Source: a virus
Reading direction: 5' to 3' (one strand)
Virus record (IMG/VR): IMGVR_UViG_3300046318_000111
Span: 1-23,642 of that record
Length of the DNA: 23,642 bases
How positions within the stretch are numbered: the stretch's first letter is position 1; each line of letters opens with the position of its first letter. Below are positions 8,559 to 16,530 of the stretch, one piece after another. Made by a program: the position numbers and the translations under genes. The notes under the pieces were generated by a model. That model searched no databases. It had not been told where the DNA came from and was given only the letters and a program-made list of their open reading frames with translations.

Positions 8559-9251
8559 ATGACCACCCCATACTTTTATAAGATCAGAGAGATTAGCACC
8601 GGTAAAATTTACGTGGGGTGTCAGTACGGCCAATGCGCGCACCCTACTAATTTTTGGGTAACGTATTTCACTTCATGTAAGTACGTTACCAGCCAGCCCC
8701 AAAGTTCATTTGAAGTTGTATCTATAATTACAAGGCCTGATGCTAGAGAGTATGAGCGTAGATATCTATCCAAAGCGTATAGGCTGATGGGGTCTTCTAA
8801 ATTTGAGCAAGTGTTTATAAACAGAAACCTGGCTCCAGGCGTCCTCTTTACTTCTGAGGTATTGAAGAAAATGTCTGATGGTGTTAAGGCCGCTACCCAA
8901 CGACGCAAAGATGCCGGTACATATTGTCCCACCTTCACTGGTCGCTCGCACACAGAAGAGACTAAAAGCATATTGTCCGATATGGCTAAAAAAAGATTAT
9001 CGGAGCAAGGCCACCCTCGAGGTATGTTGGGTAAGCACCACACAGAGGAAACAAAGCAACTGATTAGTGAAAAGGGTGTTGAAAATAGTGCGATGCGGGG
9101 TCGTTGTGGTGGCGACCATCCAACTGGAAATACTGTGTGGTGGAATAATGGCATCTCCCATATTAGATCAGCTAAGCACCCCGGAGATGGTTGGGTGCAG
9201 GGTCGAATATTTAAAACAAGATCAAAACGTAAGATTAAACCGAAAGAATAA
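8559..9251 (+). CDS. GIY-YIG homing endonuclease between nrdA and nrdB
   Basis: A 230-residue protein. ATG 8559 is chosen because of the upstream AAGGAG. The catalytic GIY-YIG domain is at residues 5-95 (YFYKIREISTGKIYVGCQYG, with the downstream Arg/Glu in YERRYLSK). Two NUMOD3-type DNA-binding repeats follow (GRSHTEETKSILSDMAKKRL and GKHHTEETKQLISEKG). The C-terminus carries VWWNNGISHIRSAKHPGDGW plus VQGR, the module also seen in the HNH enzyme before thyX. A homing endonuclease in the nrdA-nrdB gap is familiar in T-even phages (MobE, an HNH enzyme); here the niche is held by a different nuclease class. A CTAAATAAG box shortly upstream may be a weak late promoter. Confidence 0.88.
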   Translation: MTTPYFYKIREISTGKIYVGCQYGQCAHPTNFWVTYFTSCKYVTSQPQSSFEVVSIITRPDAREYERRYLSKAYRLMGSSKFEQVFINRNLAPGVLFTSEVLKKMSDGVKAATQRRKDAGTYCPTFTGRSHTEETKSILSDMAKKRLSEQGHPRGMLGKHHTEETKQLISEKGVENSAMRGRCGGDHPTGNTVWWNNGISHIRSAKHPGDGWVQGRIFKTRSKRKIKPKE

Positions 9252-9255
9252 ACAA

Positions 9256-10257
9256 ATGATTAAAAAAGTTAAACCACGACTAACAGATACACGCGACACA
9301 TTTAAGCCATTTGCTCACCCAAAGTGTTATGAGCTTTGGCTCAAGCACGAGCAATGCCATTGGCTACATTCCGTTGTTCCAATGCAACAAGACGTCTACG
9401 ACTTCAAGAAGCGTTTGAGTGACGGTCAGAAGGATTTCCTCACACAGATCCTTCGCTTGTTCACCCAAGGTGACGTAGACGTTGCTTCCGGATATGTGAA
9501 CAACTATCTGCCAACATTTCCACAACCAGAAGTTCGTATGATGTTGTTGGGCTTTGCCGCTCGTGAAGCAATCCACATTGCAGCCTACAGCAACCTGTTG
9601 GAGACGCTTGGATTCCCTGACTCTACATACAACGACTTTATGGAATACAAAGAGATGGCTGACAAACACGACTTTGTGTCGCGTATTGCTACATCAGGCG
9701 ACACTAATAAAGTCGTTCAGCAGATGTGCGCAATCTCCGCATTCACGGAAGGTATGCAGTTGTTCAGCTCGTTTGTTATGTTGTTGAACTTTGGTCGCAA
9801 CAACATGATGCCGGGGATGACAAAGATCGTCACCTGGTCTATCATCGACGAGTCGATGCACTGTGAAGGCATGACTTACTTGTTCCGTGAGTTTATCAAA
9901 GAAAACAAGGATATTTGGACTGACGAGCTCAAGAGTGAGCTCTATAGTATTGCAGAGAAAATGGTTGAGTTGGAAGACGCTTTCATCGATTTGGCTTACC
10001 AAAAATTGGACCCAACAGAGTTCAAGTTGCCTTTGGCTAAGAGCGACATGCACGCGTACATTCGTTATATCGCGGACCGTCGTTTGATTGGGTTGGGATT
10101 GAAAGGTATCTTCAAACACAAGAAAAATCCTATTCCTTGGGTTGATGAGATGCTTGCACTGCCAAGCCACACCAACTTCTTTGAACAGACAGAGTCCTCT
10201 TATTCGAAGGGTGCTTTGACTGGCACGTGGGATGATGTTTGGGGTTCGACCAAGTGA
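9256..10257 (+). CDS. nrdB: Class Ia ribonucleotide reductase small subunit NrdB
   Basis: A 333-residue diiron-tyrosyl radical subunit. Ligands and radical Tyr are visible: Asp in TQGDVD, then REAIHIAAY (Glu, His and the radical Tyr as ExxHxxxY, about residues 99-106), Glu in SAFTEGMQLF, and DESMHCEG (Glu and His). ATG 9256 is the natural start; the frame runs upstream through the endonuclease gene but without homology. The stop overlaps the next start by GTGA. It forms the active reductase with NrdA. Confidence 0.96.
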   Translation: MIKKVKPRLTDTRDTFKPFAHPKCYELWLKHEQCHWLHSVVPMQQDVYDFKKRLSDGQKDFLTQILRLFTQGDVDVASGYVNNYLPTFPQPEVRMMLLGFAAREAIHIAAYSNLLETLGFPDSTYNDFMEYKEMADKHDFVSRIATSGDTNKVVQQMCAISAFTEGMQLFSSFVMLLNFGRNNMMPGMTKIVTWSIIDESMHCEGMTYLFREFIKENKDIWTDELKSELYSIAEKMVELEDAFIDLAYQKLDPTEFKLPLAKSDMHAYIRYIADRRLIGLGLKGIFKHKKNPIPWVDEMLALPSHTNFFEQTESSYSKGALTGTWDDVWGSTK

Positions 10258-10493
10258 ACGACTATGTTGATCATATCGCCTCCCTTGCAAAAGAAGTGGA
10301 GGCGGAGGACCCCATTGATTGGGGAATGTTAGCCATCAGTGAAGACGATGCATATCGTCTTATGGCATCAAATATCATAGAAACGATGGCAGCTAAATAT
10401 GGCCAGCCGGAATTTAAAGATGTGATGCTAGCCACGATCGTCAAGCTAGTTGTTGAGAATTTCGTGCTAAATCTCAAATTAAAAGAAAGATGA
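10254..10493 (+). CDS. Conserved hypothetical protein downstream of nrdB
   Basis: A 79-residue acidic protein starting at GTG 10254, which overlaps the nrdB stop (GTGA). The segment EDPIDWGMLAISEDDAYRLM resembles small proteins often seen near nrdB in marine T4-type phages, as I recall them. The rest is helical (PEFKDVMLATIVKLVVENF). Function unknown; coupling with nrdB suggests a role in the same operon. Confidence 0.7.
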   Translation: MNDYVDHIASLAKEVEAEDPIDWGMLAISEDDAYRLMASNIIETMAAKYGQPEFKDVMLATIVKLVVENFVLNLKLKER

Positions 10494-10494
10494 T

Positions 10495-10647
10495 ATGGCA
10501 ACAGTAAAACAATTTCAATGCGATCACTGTGGAGCAGAGGGTAAGATAACAATTAAAGGGACAGATGTTCAATTCGAAGATGTTGTTTACTGTCCCGTAT
10601 GCTCCGGAGATATCTTCGAAGAAGCAGAGTACGACGAAGAGGAATGA
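10495..10647 (+). CDS. Small zinc-ribbon protein
   Basis: A 50-residue protein: two CxxC knuckles (CDHC at residues 9-12 and CPVC at about residues 33-36) separated by 20 residues, then an acidic tail FEEAEYDEEE. Such minimal ribbons usually serve structural or nucleic-acid-binding roles. It begins one base after the preceding stop. Its last 61 bases are overlapped in antisense by the convergent endonuclease gene. Confidence 0.75.
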   Translation: MATVKQFQCDHCGAEGKITIKGTDVQFEDVVYCPVCSGDIFEEAEYDEEE

Positions 10648-11213
10648 CGGCCTTTGGTCCAACCTTCACCGGGTGAATCAAAAGATAATTTAGTTTCCCC
10701 GGTAAAGGAGGTCCACCAAGACCTTCCTTTCATTGAAACTGATTGTAAATGCTTACTAGACTCGCTTTTAATTTTACCTTTTAATGCGGTGGATATTTTT
10801 AATTTGTGTGTTTCAGATTTGGGTTTGTGGTTACCCACAGCATTCTTGTTGCCCATCATCTTACGCCTCGTAGTGGTAGACTTTGTAGCTCCTTTTGTAC
10901 TAACACTACAACAACCGTTGGGTTGTGCATATGCTACGTTAACATAAAGCGGTGATTGTACAACTTTCAAATGCTTTTGAAATTTTAACTCACGGTCGAG
11001 TGCTTCTTTACGGGTCGTATGTGTTGTCAGTACCGTCGTTTTAAATAGGTGTGGTGATTTTTGTATTTCTTGCTTCCATAACGAGCGATATTGGAAAGAT
11101 GATACGGACCCTTTATACCCTCTGTTGATCTTTTCAATGGATGTAGATCCTATATAAAATGGCGGTAGTTTATTACCCGTATATACGGTCAAGTACGTAC
11201 AATAAATAGTCAT
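10587..11213 (-). CDS. GIY-YIG homing endonuclease (minus strand)
   Basis: A 208-residue protein. ATG 11213 is chosen because of the AAGGAG seven bases upstream. GIY-YIG core: YCTYLTVYTG, then PPFYIGSTS (residues 4-26); catalytic Arg/Glu region RKEALDRELKFQK. A NUMOD3-type motif SETHKLKISTALKGKIKS is near residue 130. The module RSWWTSFTGETKLSFDSPGE followed by GWTKGR is near residues 163-188. The remaining tail is read antisense to the zinc-ribbon gene and looks like an accidental extension up to the first stop. It lies convergent to the nrd operon and has its own late promoter and structured leader (11241-11281). Confidence 0.85.
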   Translation of the reverse strand: MTIYCTYLTVYTGNKLPPFYIGSTSIEKINRGYKGSVSSFQYRSLWKQEIQKSPHLFKTTVLTTHTTRKEALDRELKFQKHLKVVQSPLYVNVAYAQPNGCCSVSTKGATKSTTTRRKMMGNKNAVGNHKPKSETHKLKISTALKGKIKSESSKHLQSVSMKGRSWWTSFTGETKLSFDSPGEGWTKGRHSSSSYSASSKISPEHTGQ

Positions 11214-11240
11214 GCTGATATCTCCTTGTAAGATGTTAGA

Positions 11241-11270
11241 GTGAGTGGATGTTGACGCATCGCGACTCAC
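11241..11270 (-). promoter_or_regulatory. Leader hairpin of minus-strand endonuclease
   Basis: On the minus strand: outer stem GTGAGT/ACTCAC, inner stem GATG/CATC, hexaloop CGTCAA. It lies about 30 bases before the ribosome-binding site. The leader of the other minus-strand endonuclease (16531-16560) keeps both stems through compensatory changes. Confidence 0.65.
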
Positions 11271-11273
11271 ACT

Positions 11274-11281
11274 TATTTATA
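11274..11281 (-). promoter_or_regulatory. T4-type late promoter (minus strand)
   Basis: TATAAATA on the minus strand, exact consensus, about 60 bases upstream of the endonuclease ATG at 11213. Confidence 0.75.
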
Positions 11282-11300
11282 TAAAAAAAAGGAATACAGC

Positions 11301-11714
11301 ATGGCATGGTTATATAAAGGCACTCCCATTGAAAGTATTGATACGCAACAATACTCCGCTTTTGTATATGTTATTACCAATCTCAAGACTAATCGCCTCT
11401 ACATCGGGTTGAAGCAGACTACATTTGCAAAGACAAAGCAAGTTAAGGGTAAGAAGAAACGTATTCGCGCTGAGTCAGATTGGCGCGAATACTGGTCGTC
11501 TTCCGAAGAGTTGAAGAAAGACGTTGCATTATTAGGTGAGGAGAATTTCAAACGGGAAATTCTCCACTTCTGTGAAATGAAGAGTCACGCTAACTACCTT
11601 GAAGCCCGTGAACAAATGGATAGACGGGTACTTGAAAACCCTGATAAATATTACAACGGTATCATTAACTGTAGAGTTAGCCGTAATCACGTAAAGAAAT
11701 TACTAGAAAAATGA
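11301..11714 (+). CDS. GIY-YIG-like conserved phage protein
   Basis: A 137-residue protein preceded by AAAAGGAA. It has a GIY-YIG-type N-terminal half (FVYVITNLKTNRLYIGLKQ, residues 21-39) and a conserved RAESDWREYW, then GEENFKREILHFC and YLEAREQMDRRVL (Glu in the position of the catalytic acidic residue). It is short, without NUMOD repeats or the Trp-Trp module of the true homing enzymes nearby. I recall similar proteins as core genes of many T4-type phages; a DenA-like (endonuclease II) or DNA-processing role is possible but unproven. It overlaps the next gene by four bases. Confidence 0.75.
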   Translation: MAWLYKGTPIESIDTQQYSAFVYVITNLKTNRLYIGLKQTTFAKTKQVKGKKKRIRAESDWREYWSSSEELKKDVALLGEENFKREILHFCEMKSHANYLEAREQMDRRVLENPDKYYNGIINCRVSRNHVKKLLEK

Positions 11715-12745
11715 TCCTCGTCATATTGATGTTCCTGTGCGCGCTGGCATTGTCGGGCGCTGCTGCATTTTATTCGATCGTCGGTTTGATGGCGATCTTT
11801 GCGGCCGCCCCTATGCCAATTGCAATTATGGGATCAATACTGGAGGGGTCTAAGCTAGTAATTGCTTCTTGGTTGTACCGCAATTGGAGCGAGTCCCCTA
11901 AATTAATGAGGGGATATCTAACAACTGCATTAGTAATCCTAATGTTTTTGACGTCCATGGGTATTTTTGGCTTCTTATCCAAAGCCCACATGGATCAGGC
12001 AGTACCAACAGGTGATGTGGCCGCACAAGTGGCGTTAATCGATGAAAAAATTGCAACAGAAAAGGAAAATCTAAATGCAGCTCGTAAAGCAATTGCTCAA
12101 CTGGATGAGCAAGTTAATCAAACCATCTCCAGAACAACCAGTGCAACCGATGACGCCGCCGTCAATCGATCCATTGCCATCCGTCGAGGACAAGCCAAAG
12201 AGCGAATGGCCTTATCCAACGACATCGGAGCAGCTCAAAGCCGGATCACCAAGCTCACCGAAGAAAAAGCCCCGCTCGCAACAGAGCTCCGCAAAGTCGA
12301 AGCCGAAGTCGGACCAATCAAATACATCGCAGCCCTCATCTACGGCGAAGAAGGTAGCTCAGACTCGACGCTCCTCGAAAAAGCCGTCCGCTGGGTAACA
12401 ATCCTAATTGTCTCGGTATTTGATCCTTTAGCGGTGGTACTATTAATCGCTGCTAATTGGTCTCTCTCTCATTTTAGGCGTAAGGAGCAAGTCGACCTCC
12501 CAGTCGCAGAGCCGGCACCACCAATTGTTGAAACTCCCCTAACTACCCCGAAAGAAGAGGTGGTTGTGGAGGACAGTCCAAAGCGCAAAAAGGTAAACAA
12601 AAAAGAAAAGCCTGCACCGGAATGGGAGATTGCTCCTCCACCACAACCTGTAAATGTTGATGCACCCGAACATCCAGATTTAGTTCCCGGGAACCAAAAT
12701 TGGGGTTCACGCCCACCCGAACATCTAACACCTAGACGTCGTTGA
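11711..12745 (+). CDS. Membrane protein with coiled coil and basic/Pro-rich tail
   Basis: A 344-residue protein. Hydrophobic segments lie at about residues 2-22, 23-48, 70-95 and 225-250. Between the third and fourth is a long coiled coil (residues 108-205, for example LIDEKIATEKENLNAARKAI). The C-terminal 90 residues are Pro/Glu/Lys-rich and probably disordered. No enzyme motif. Codon choice inside the coiled coil (about 12150-12340) is noticeably more C-rich than around it. Its start overlaps the previous stop by four bases. Function unknown; an envelope-associated early protein is possible. Confidence 0.7.
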   Translation: MILVILMFLCALALSGAAAFYSIVGLMAIFAAAPMPIAIMGSILEGSKLVIASWLYRNWSESPKLMRGYLTTALVILMFLTSMGIFGFLSKAHMDQAVPTGDVAAQVALIDEKIATEKENLNAARKAIAQLDEQVNQTISRTTSATDDAAVNRSIAIRRGQAKERMALSNDIGAAQSRITKLTEEKAPLATELRKVEAEVGPIKYIAALIYGEEGSSDSTLLEKAVRWVTILIVSVFDPLAVVLLIAANWSLSHFRRKEQVDLPVAEPAPPIVETPLTTPKEEVVVEDSPKRKKVNKKEKPAPEWEIAPPPQPVNVDAPEHPDLVPGNQNWGSRPPEHLTPRRR

Positions 12746-12786
12746 TCAAATAACAAGTACCTGTGATAATAGTCTCAGGTCAACAA

Positions 12787-12823
12787 AAAGCCAGCACTGG
12801 GTCTCTGTTGCTGGCTTTACCAT
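12787..12823 (+). terminator. Bidirectional-looking intrinsic terminator
   Basis: A perfect 10-bp stem AAAGCCAGCA/TGCTGGCTTT with a 12-base loop. The U-run is short on the plus strand (TTTACC) and longer on the minus strand (CTTTTTG), so it may work in both directions. A weak promoter (TTGCTG, 17 bases, GATAAT at 12831-12836) follows. Confidence 0.75.
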
Positions 12824-12856
12824 TTGGAGTGATAATGTAATTTTGAGGAATTTACT

Positions 12857-13135
12857 ATGAAATATGATACAACTGATCCGGAATTTCAAACTTGGGTAAA
12901 AGGCCTACTACATGATTCAAACGTCAAAAATCTGTGCATTACTTTCACCAAAACAGACGGCAGCGCTCGAGAGATGCGCTGCACCCTCGTCGAAAGTGCA
13001 ATCCCAGCAGAAAAGATCCCAAAGAACACAGATCGCCCGTCTTCTCCTACCACACAACGTGTCTTTGACGTTGACAAGCAAGAGTGGCGAAGCTTCAAGT
13101 GGGAGTCGGTAACCCGTGTCAAAGCTGACATCTGA
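12857..13135 (+). CDS. WYL_2/Sm-like SH3 beta-barrel family protein
   Basis: A 92-residue protein matching a small phage family (WYL_2, formerly DUF2693): a helix ending in LLHDSNVKNLCITFTKTDGS, then REMRCTLV, the linker PKNTDRPSSP and the strongly conserved end QRVFDVDKQEWRSFKWESVT. The fold suggests nucleic-acid or ligand binding; the role in phages is unknown. The start has a GAGG site eight bases upstream, and the 3' end overlaps the MazG-like gene. Confidence 0.85.
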   Translation: MKYDTTDPEFQTWVKGLLHDSNVKNLCITFTKTDGSAREMRCTLVESAIPAEKIPKNTDRPSSPTTQRVFDVDKQEWRSFKWESVTRVKADI

Positions 13136-13391
13136 ACAAGAAGAGATCCTGACGATTGCTCAGGAAGAATGTGCCGAGGTCATTCAAGTGGTTAGCAAGG
13201 GCAATCGCTTTGGATTCGATGTCGAGTACAATAGTAAGACAAATCGACAGAAGCTAACGCAAGAGGTTGGCGATGTCCTTTGTATGATAGACCTGATGGT
13301 TGAGAAAGATATCCTCACCGCCGAAGGTCTTGAGCAGGCTAAGAAAGCCAAACGTGAAAAACTTAAACAATGGTCTCGTATAGGAGTTTAA
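13116..13391 (+). CDS. MazG-like NTP pyrophosphohydrolase
   Basis: A 91-residue all-alpha NTP pyrophosphatase. The metal-binding motif EExxE...ExxD is visible as EECAEV (about residue 18) and QEVGDVL (about residue 50), with RFGFD between. Such enzymes hydrolyse (d)NTPs to monophosphates and in phages may tune nucleotide pools or alarmones. It starts at GTG inside the upstream gene and ends one base before the next ATG. Confidence 0.8.
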   Translation: MSKLTSEQEEILTIAQEECAEVIQVVSKGNRFGFDVEYNSKTNRQKLTQEVGDVLCMIDLMVEKDILTAEGLEQAKKAKREKLKQWSRIGV

Positions 13392-13392
13392 C

Positions 13393-13674
13393 ATGACTAT
13401 TTCCAATCCAGTCGATCGCAAAAAGATTCGCGACGCACTTCAAGAAGCATCCAACAGTCTCACACGCATCAGCGCAGAACGCGATCTCATTAAAGAGATT
13501 GTGGCTGATCTTGCAGAGCAATATGAGCTACTGTCCAAGAAGCAGATCAACAAGATGGTTCGTGTGTATCACAAACAAAACTTCACAGAAGAACAAGCTG
13601 CGTCTAGTGAGTTCGAGCAACTGTATGAAGAAATTGTTCTGATGAACACTGGGACTACAGGTACACAAACCTAA
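13393..13674 (+). CDS. dsbA: DsbA-like dsDNA-binding / late transcription factor
   Basis: A 93-residue helical protein. The pattern ISAERDLIKEIVADLAEQYE, then KKQINKMVRVYHKQNF and FEQLYEEIV, lines up with T4 DsbA, an 89-residue dsDNA-binding protein that enhances late transcription. The fit is by eye, including the conserved YHKxN motif. It is the last gene before a strong sigma70 promoter. Confidence 0.7.
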   Translation: MTISNPVDRKKIRDALQEASNSLTRISAERDLIKEIVADLAEQYELLSKKQINKMVRVYHKQNFTEEQAASSEFEQLYEEIVLMNTGTTGTQT

Positions 13675-13677
13675 TTG

Positions 13678-13706
13678 TTGACGTCCACTCCAGACTCTTA
13701 TACAAT
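13678..13706 (+). promoter_or_regulatory. Sigma70 early promoter
   Basis: TTGACG (13678-13683), a 17-base spacer and TACAAT (13701-13706), 27 bases before the ATG of the next gene, which has TGGAGA as its ribosome site. Confidence 0.8.
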
Positions 13707-13732
13707 GAGTTCTTATTGAATGGAGAACCATT

Positions 13733-14851
13733 ATGGCAACAGCACAACGTAAACATAAGAGCCTGGAGCACTCGATGACTATCCTTACGGGAGGCCATGA
13801 ACCGGTCATCCGTAAGGAAAGATATCGCGAAGATCTGATGACTGCCCTGAACTGGTATAACGCAAATCGCGAAGAAAAAGACTTCCGAGCATATGCAGAT
13901 TACTACATCAAAAACTCCCCCGAACTAAAAGAGTACAGTTACGCCATCTCTAAGGCTTCGTTCCTTGAGATTAAGGGTATTGGTGTGATTGGACGGTTGA
14001 TTCGCCGAGATCAATACATCGACATCAAAGATATGATGAACACTTTGAGTCGGTTAGAAGTGTTAAAAGCAAAGTACCCCAAGACAAGCGCTGTGGAGAA
14101 GAAAGCTACCGTTGCTGCGGTTGCACCGTTAAATGTTCAGGATAGAATTGCAGAAACCGCTAGCAAGTTCGCAGCCGATGTTGATGAGCAAATTGACACC
14201 TTCACAAAACAGAAGACCAACGACTTTTCCATGAAAAGTTTCTTGGCCGGCAATGCAGTGTCTGGTATCGTGGCCAAGAAGATTGGTACAAAGTACCTTC
14301 GCCTCGCAAAAGAACTCGATGAGGCAATTGCAACCCGTGCTGATCCACAGCTCAAAGAGGGCTACTCTCACTTTACAAAACCTCAGCTGCGGAAGTTTGC
14401 TGAGTTCATCAAATCAATCATTGCAGACTGCAACCAACAGGTTGTCTCAGCAAAGACGGCTCGCAAACCGAAAGCTCGCAAGGTTAAGCCAGCGTCTGTG
14501 ATTGCTGCAAAGATCAAGCCCATGAAAGAGTACCCGGAATTGAAGCTTGTGTCGATTGAGCCGGCGAAGATCATTGGTGCAGATGAGTTGTGGGTATACA
14601 TTCCAGCGTCTCGAAAGCTAACTGTATTCCGCGGAGTAGACGGTAAACCACTTAGCGTCAGCCGGACTTCCATCACCAATTACGACGTTGAGAAATCCGA
14701 AACAAAAACCATTCGCAAACCAGAGCAGTTCTTCAAGGGTCTGTCGTATGGTAAGCGAGCAATGGCAAATGCTTGGAAATCAATTGAAACCAAACCATCG
14801 AAGGCACGTGCCCGCATCACCGATGACATGATTTTGTTGGCAGCAAACTAA
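13733..14851 (+). CDS. Conserved hypothetical phage protein
   Basis: A 372-residue basic protein with its own promoter. The N-terminal 100 residues contain an HHH-like stretch (ASFLEIKGIGVIGRLIRR). The middle is coiled and Lys/Ala-rich, and residues 235-260 are a very basic linker (KTARKPKARKVKP). The C-terminal domain has LWVYIPASRKLTVFRG, then LSVSRTSITNYD and EQFFKGLSYGKRAMANAW, suggesting a small beta-rich fold. DNA binding is plausible from composition only. It is followed directly (TAATG) by a small gene and then RNase H. Confidence 0.7.
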   Translation: MATAQRKHKSLEHSMTILTGGHEPVIRKERYREDLMTALNWYNANREEKDFRAYADYYIKNSPELKEYSYAISKASFLEIKGIGVIGRLIRRDQYIDIKDMMNTLSRLEVLKAKYPKTSAVEKKATVAAVAPLNVQDRIAETASKFAADVDEQIDTFTKQKTNDFSMKSFLAGNAVSGIVAKKIGTKYLRLAKELDEAIATRADPQLKEGYSHFTKPQLRKFAEFIKSIIADCNQQVVSAKTARKPKARKVKPASVIAAKIKPMKEYPELKLVSIEPAKIIGADELWVYIPASRKLTVFRGVDGKPLSVSRTSITNYDVEKSETKTIRKPEQFFKGLSYGKRAMANAWKSIETKPSKARARITDDMILLAAN

Positions 14852-15030
14852 TGAATACTACACTCGCCAAACTACAAGAAAATTGCTCCTCATATGAGGA
14901 GTTTAGTGAAAAGATTCTACAAGATTTCGTACGTTCAATTGATAAAGAAGTAAATTATGCCACATTTGCGCTAATTTCTAATTTTATCTATCAACGATAC
15001 GGAGTCCGGAGCAATGTTTGGAAAGATTAA
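14851..15030 (+). CDS. Small hypothetical protein
   Basis: A 59-residue helical protein (LQENCSSYEEFSEKILQDFV, then EVNYATFALISNFIYQRYG). It starts in a one-base TAATG overlap with the previous stop. No family recognised. Confidence 0.55.
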   Translation: MNTTLAKLQENCSSYEEFSEKILQDFVRSIDKEVNYATFALISNFIYQRYGVRSNVWKD

Positions 15031-15075
15031 GCACTCCACACAAATATGAAGTGATTACAATAGAATGGAAAATAA

Positions 15076-15969
15076 GTGATTTTAATTGACTACAGCCAAG
15101 TTTGCCTCGCAAACATCTTTCAGTTCCAATCGGATCTGAAAAAGAATAATAACAGCCCAGAAGCTGTTAACATCATCCGTCACGCTATCCTGACCGGATT
15201 GAAGTACTACAAGAAGAAGTACGGTGCCAAATACGGTGAGATGGTCATTGCGTGTGACGGCCGTAATTACTGGCGCAAGGAAATCTTTCCTTACTACAAA
15301 GCGGGGCGTTCAAAGACCCGTGAAAAGTCTGATCTTGATTGGAAGTTGATTTTTGATACAATCAGCCAGATCCGTGAAGACCTGTCATTGCACTTTCCAT
15401 ACCGTGTTGTTCACGTCGATCGAGCAGAGGCAGATGATGTGATTGCTACGATGTGTAAGTGGACCCAAACAAATGGGTTGATTGACCATGGAATGTTTGA
15501 GGATAAACAAGATGTGATGATCATCTCCTCAGACGGTGACTTTAAACAACTCCACAAATACACTAACGTCAAGCAGTGGAGCCCTATTCAGAAGAAGGTA
15601 GTGGAGTGCAGTAATCCAATCGCATATCTCGCTCAACACATTGCAAAAGCTGGTGATGATGGAATTCCAAACATCTTGAGTGCAGACAATGTATTGGTCA
15701 CTGAGGGTGTTCGACAGGGCAAGATGACTGCCAAAAAGCTCGAAGCTTTTGTTGAACGTGGCCGCGACGCGTGCGAGAATGATGAACAGCGTCGGAACTG
15801 GGACCGCAACAACCAGCTGATCAACTTGGATCTGATCCCAGCAGATATTGAGCAAATGATTGTAGATACATATACAAGCAGCACCCCGAAGGGTGATCGT
15901 ATGTCGATATACCAGTACTTAGTCAAACACCGGTGTCGTCTGCTACTTGATGAGGTAGAGGAGTTCTGA
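15076..15969 (+). CDS. rnh: RNase H / 5'-3' flap exonuclease (T4 Rnh-like)
   Basis: A 297-residue FEN-1-family nuclease, close to T4 RNase H (305). It removes RNA primers and adjacent DNA from the lagging strand. Conserved acidic residues are visible: the opening ILIDYSQ, ACDGRNYWRKEIFPYYKAGR, the VDRAEADDVIATM cluster and IISSDGDFKQL. The gene begins with GTG 15076 and a weak site. It pairs functionally with the primase upstream. Its 3' end is overlapped for 27 bases by a convergent GIY-YIG gene. Confidence 0.93.
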   Translation: MILIDYSQVCLANIFQFQSDLKKNNNSPEAVNIIRHAILTGLKYYKKKYGAKYGEMVIACDGRNYWRKEIFPYYKAGRSKTREKSDLDWKLIFDTISQIREDLSLHFPYRVVHVDRAEADDVIATMCKWTQTNGLIDHGMFEDKQDVMIISSDGDFKQLHKYTNVKQWSPIQKKVVECSNPIAYLAQHIAKAGDDGIPNILSADNVLVTEGVRQGKMTAKKLEAFVERGRDACENDEQRRNWDRNNQLINLDLIPADIEQMIVDTYTSSTPKGDRMSIYQYLVKHRCRLLLDEVEEF

Positions 15970-16503
15970 TGGGTGATGAAATTTGAGCCACTTGTTGAAG
16001 TTACTGAGAGTGAGTTCTTTTCTATCAACCAACCGGCACACAGTTTTAGGTTTTGGCCGCCCCTTAAGGGCAGCAGCGATTTTTAATTTATGGCCGTCTG
16101 CCTTACATTGCCCCTTGAGAGATGTAGACACACCCTTGCGCCGAGAGTTGACTTCAATCATCCACGGGTTAGTTCGTCCAAGTCTAGCTGCGGACATCTT
16201 TTGTCGGGTGGTTGGGGAGATTTTAGAATTATCTCCGCCAGCAGTCAAATTACGAAGGCATCCTGTCCCTAGGTCGACTCTCCCATACCAAGATATTAGA
16301 CGTCGTTCAATAGCCAAGGCGCCCAACTCCGTTAGATTTTGCTCACATACAACGATGTGAGATGGGTTTTGGGGAATGTGGATGTTGTGCTTTTGTACTG
16401 CTCTTCTACCCACACCCTTACCGATGTAATATGGGGTGCCGTCGGCGCGAATATAAGCATAGACATAAAACCCCACTGGGGTTTGAAAGCTATATAAAGA
16501 CAT
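15943..16503 (-). CDS. GIY-YIG homing endonuclease (minus strand)
   Basis: A 186-residue protein. GIY-YIG core: FYVYAYIRADGTPYYIGKG (residues 12-30), then GRRA and the ERRLISWYGR segment carrying the catalytic Glu. It continues with NLTAGGDNSKISPTTRQKMS and a NUMOD3-type LKIAAALKGRPKP. The tail VCRLVDRKELTLSNFNKWLK matches a terminus often seen in phage homing enzymes; the last dozen residues run antisense into the end of rnh. ATG 16503 has AAGGAG seven bases upstream. The leader is nearly identical to that of the enzyme at 10587-11213. Confidence 0.87.
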   Translation of the reverse strand: MSLYSFQTPVGFYVYAYIRADGTPYYIGKGVGRRAVQKHNIHIPQNPSHIVVCEQNLTELGALAIERRLISWYGRVDLGTGCLRNLTAGGDNSKISPTTRQKMSAARLGRTNPWMIEVNSRRKGVSTSLKGQCKADGHKLKIAAALKGRPKPKTVCRLVDRKELTLSNFNKWLKFHHPSELLYLIK

Positions 16504-16530
16504 GCTGATATCTCCTTGTAAGATGTTAGA

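Noticed and set aside
9067-9255. NrdB start upstream at GTG 9067
   Set aside because: The extra 63 codons lie inside the GIY-YIG gene in another frame and do not look like NrdB; ATG 9256 is the natural start.
12075-12398. 107-codon frame inside the membrane protein gene
   Set aside because: It is a shadow in the C-rich coiled-coil section and has no own start signals.
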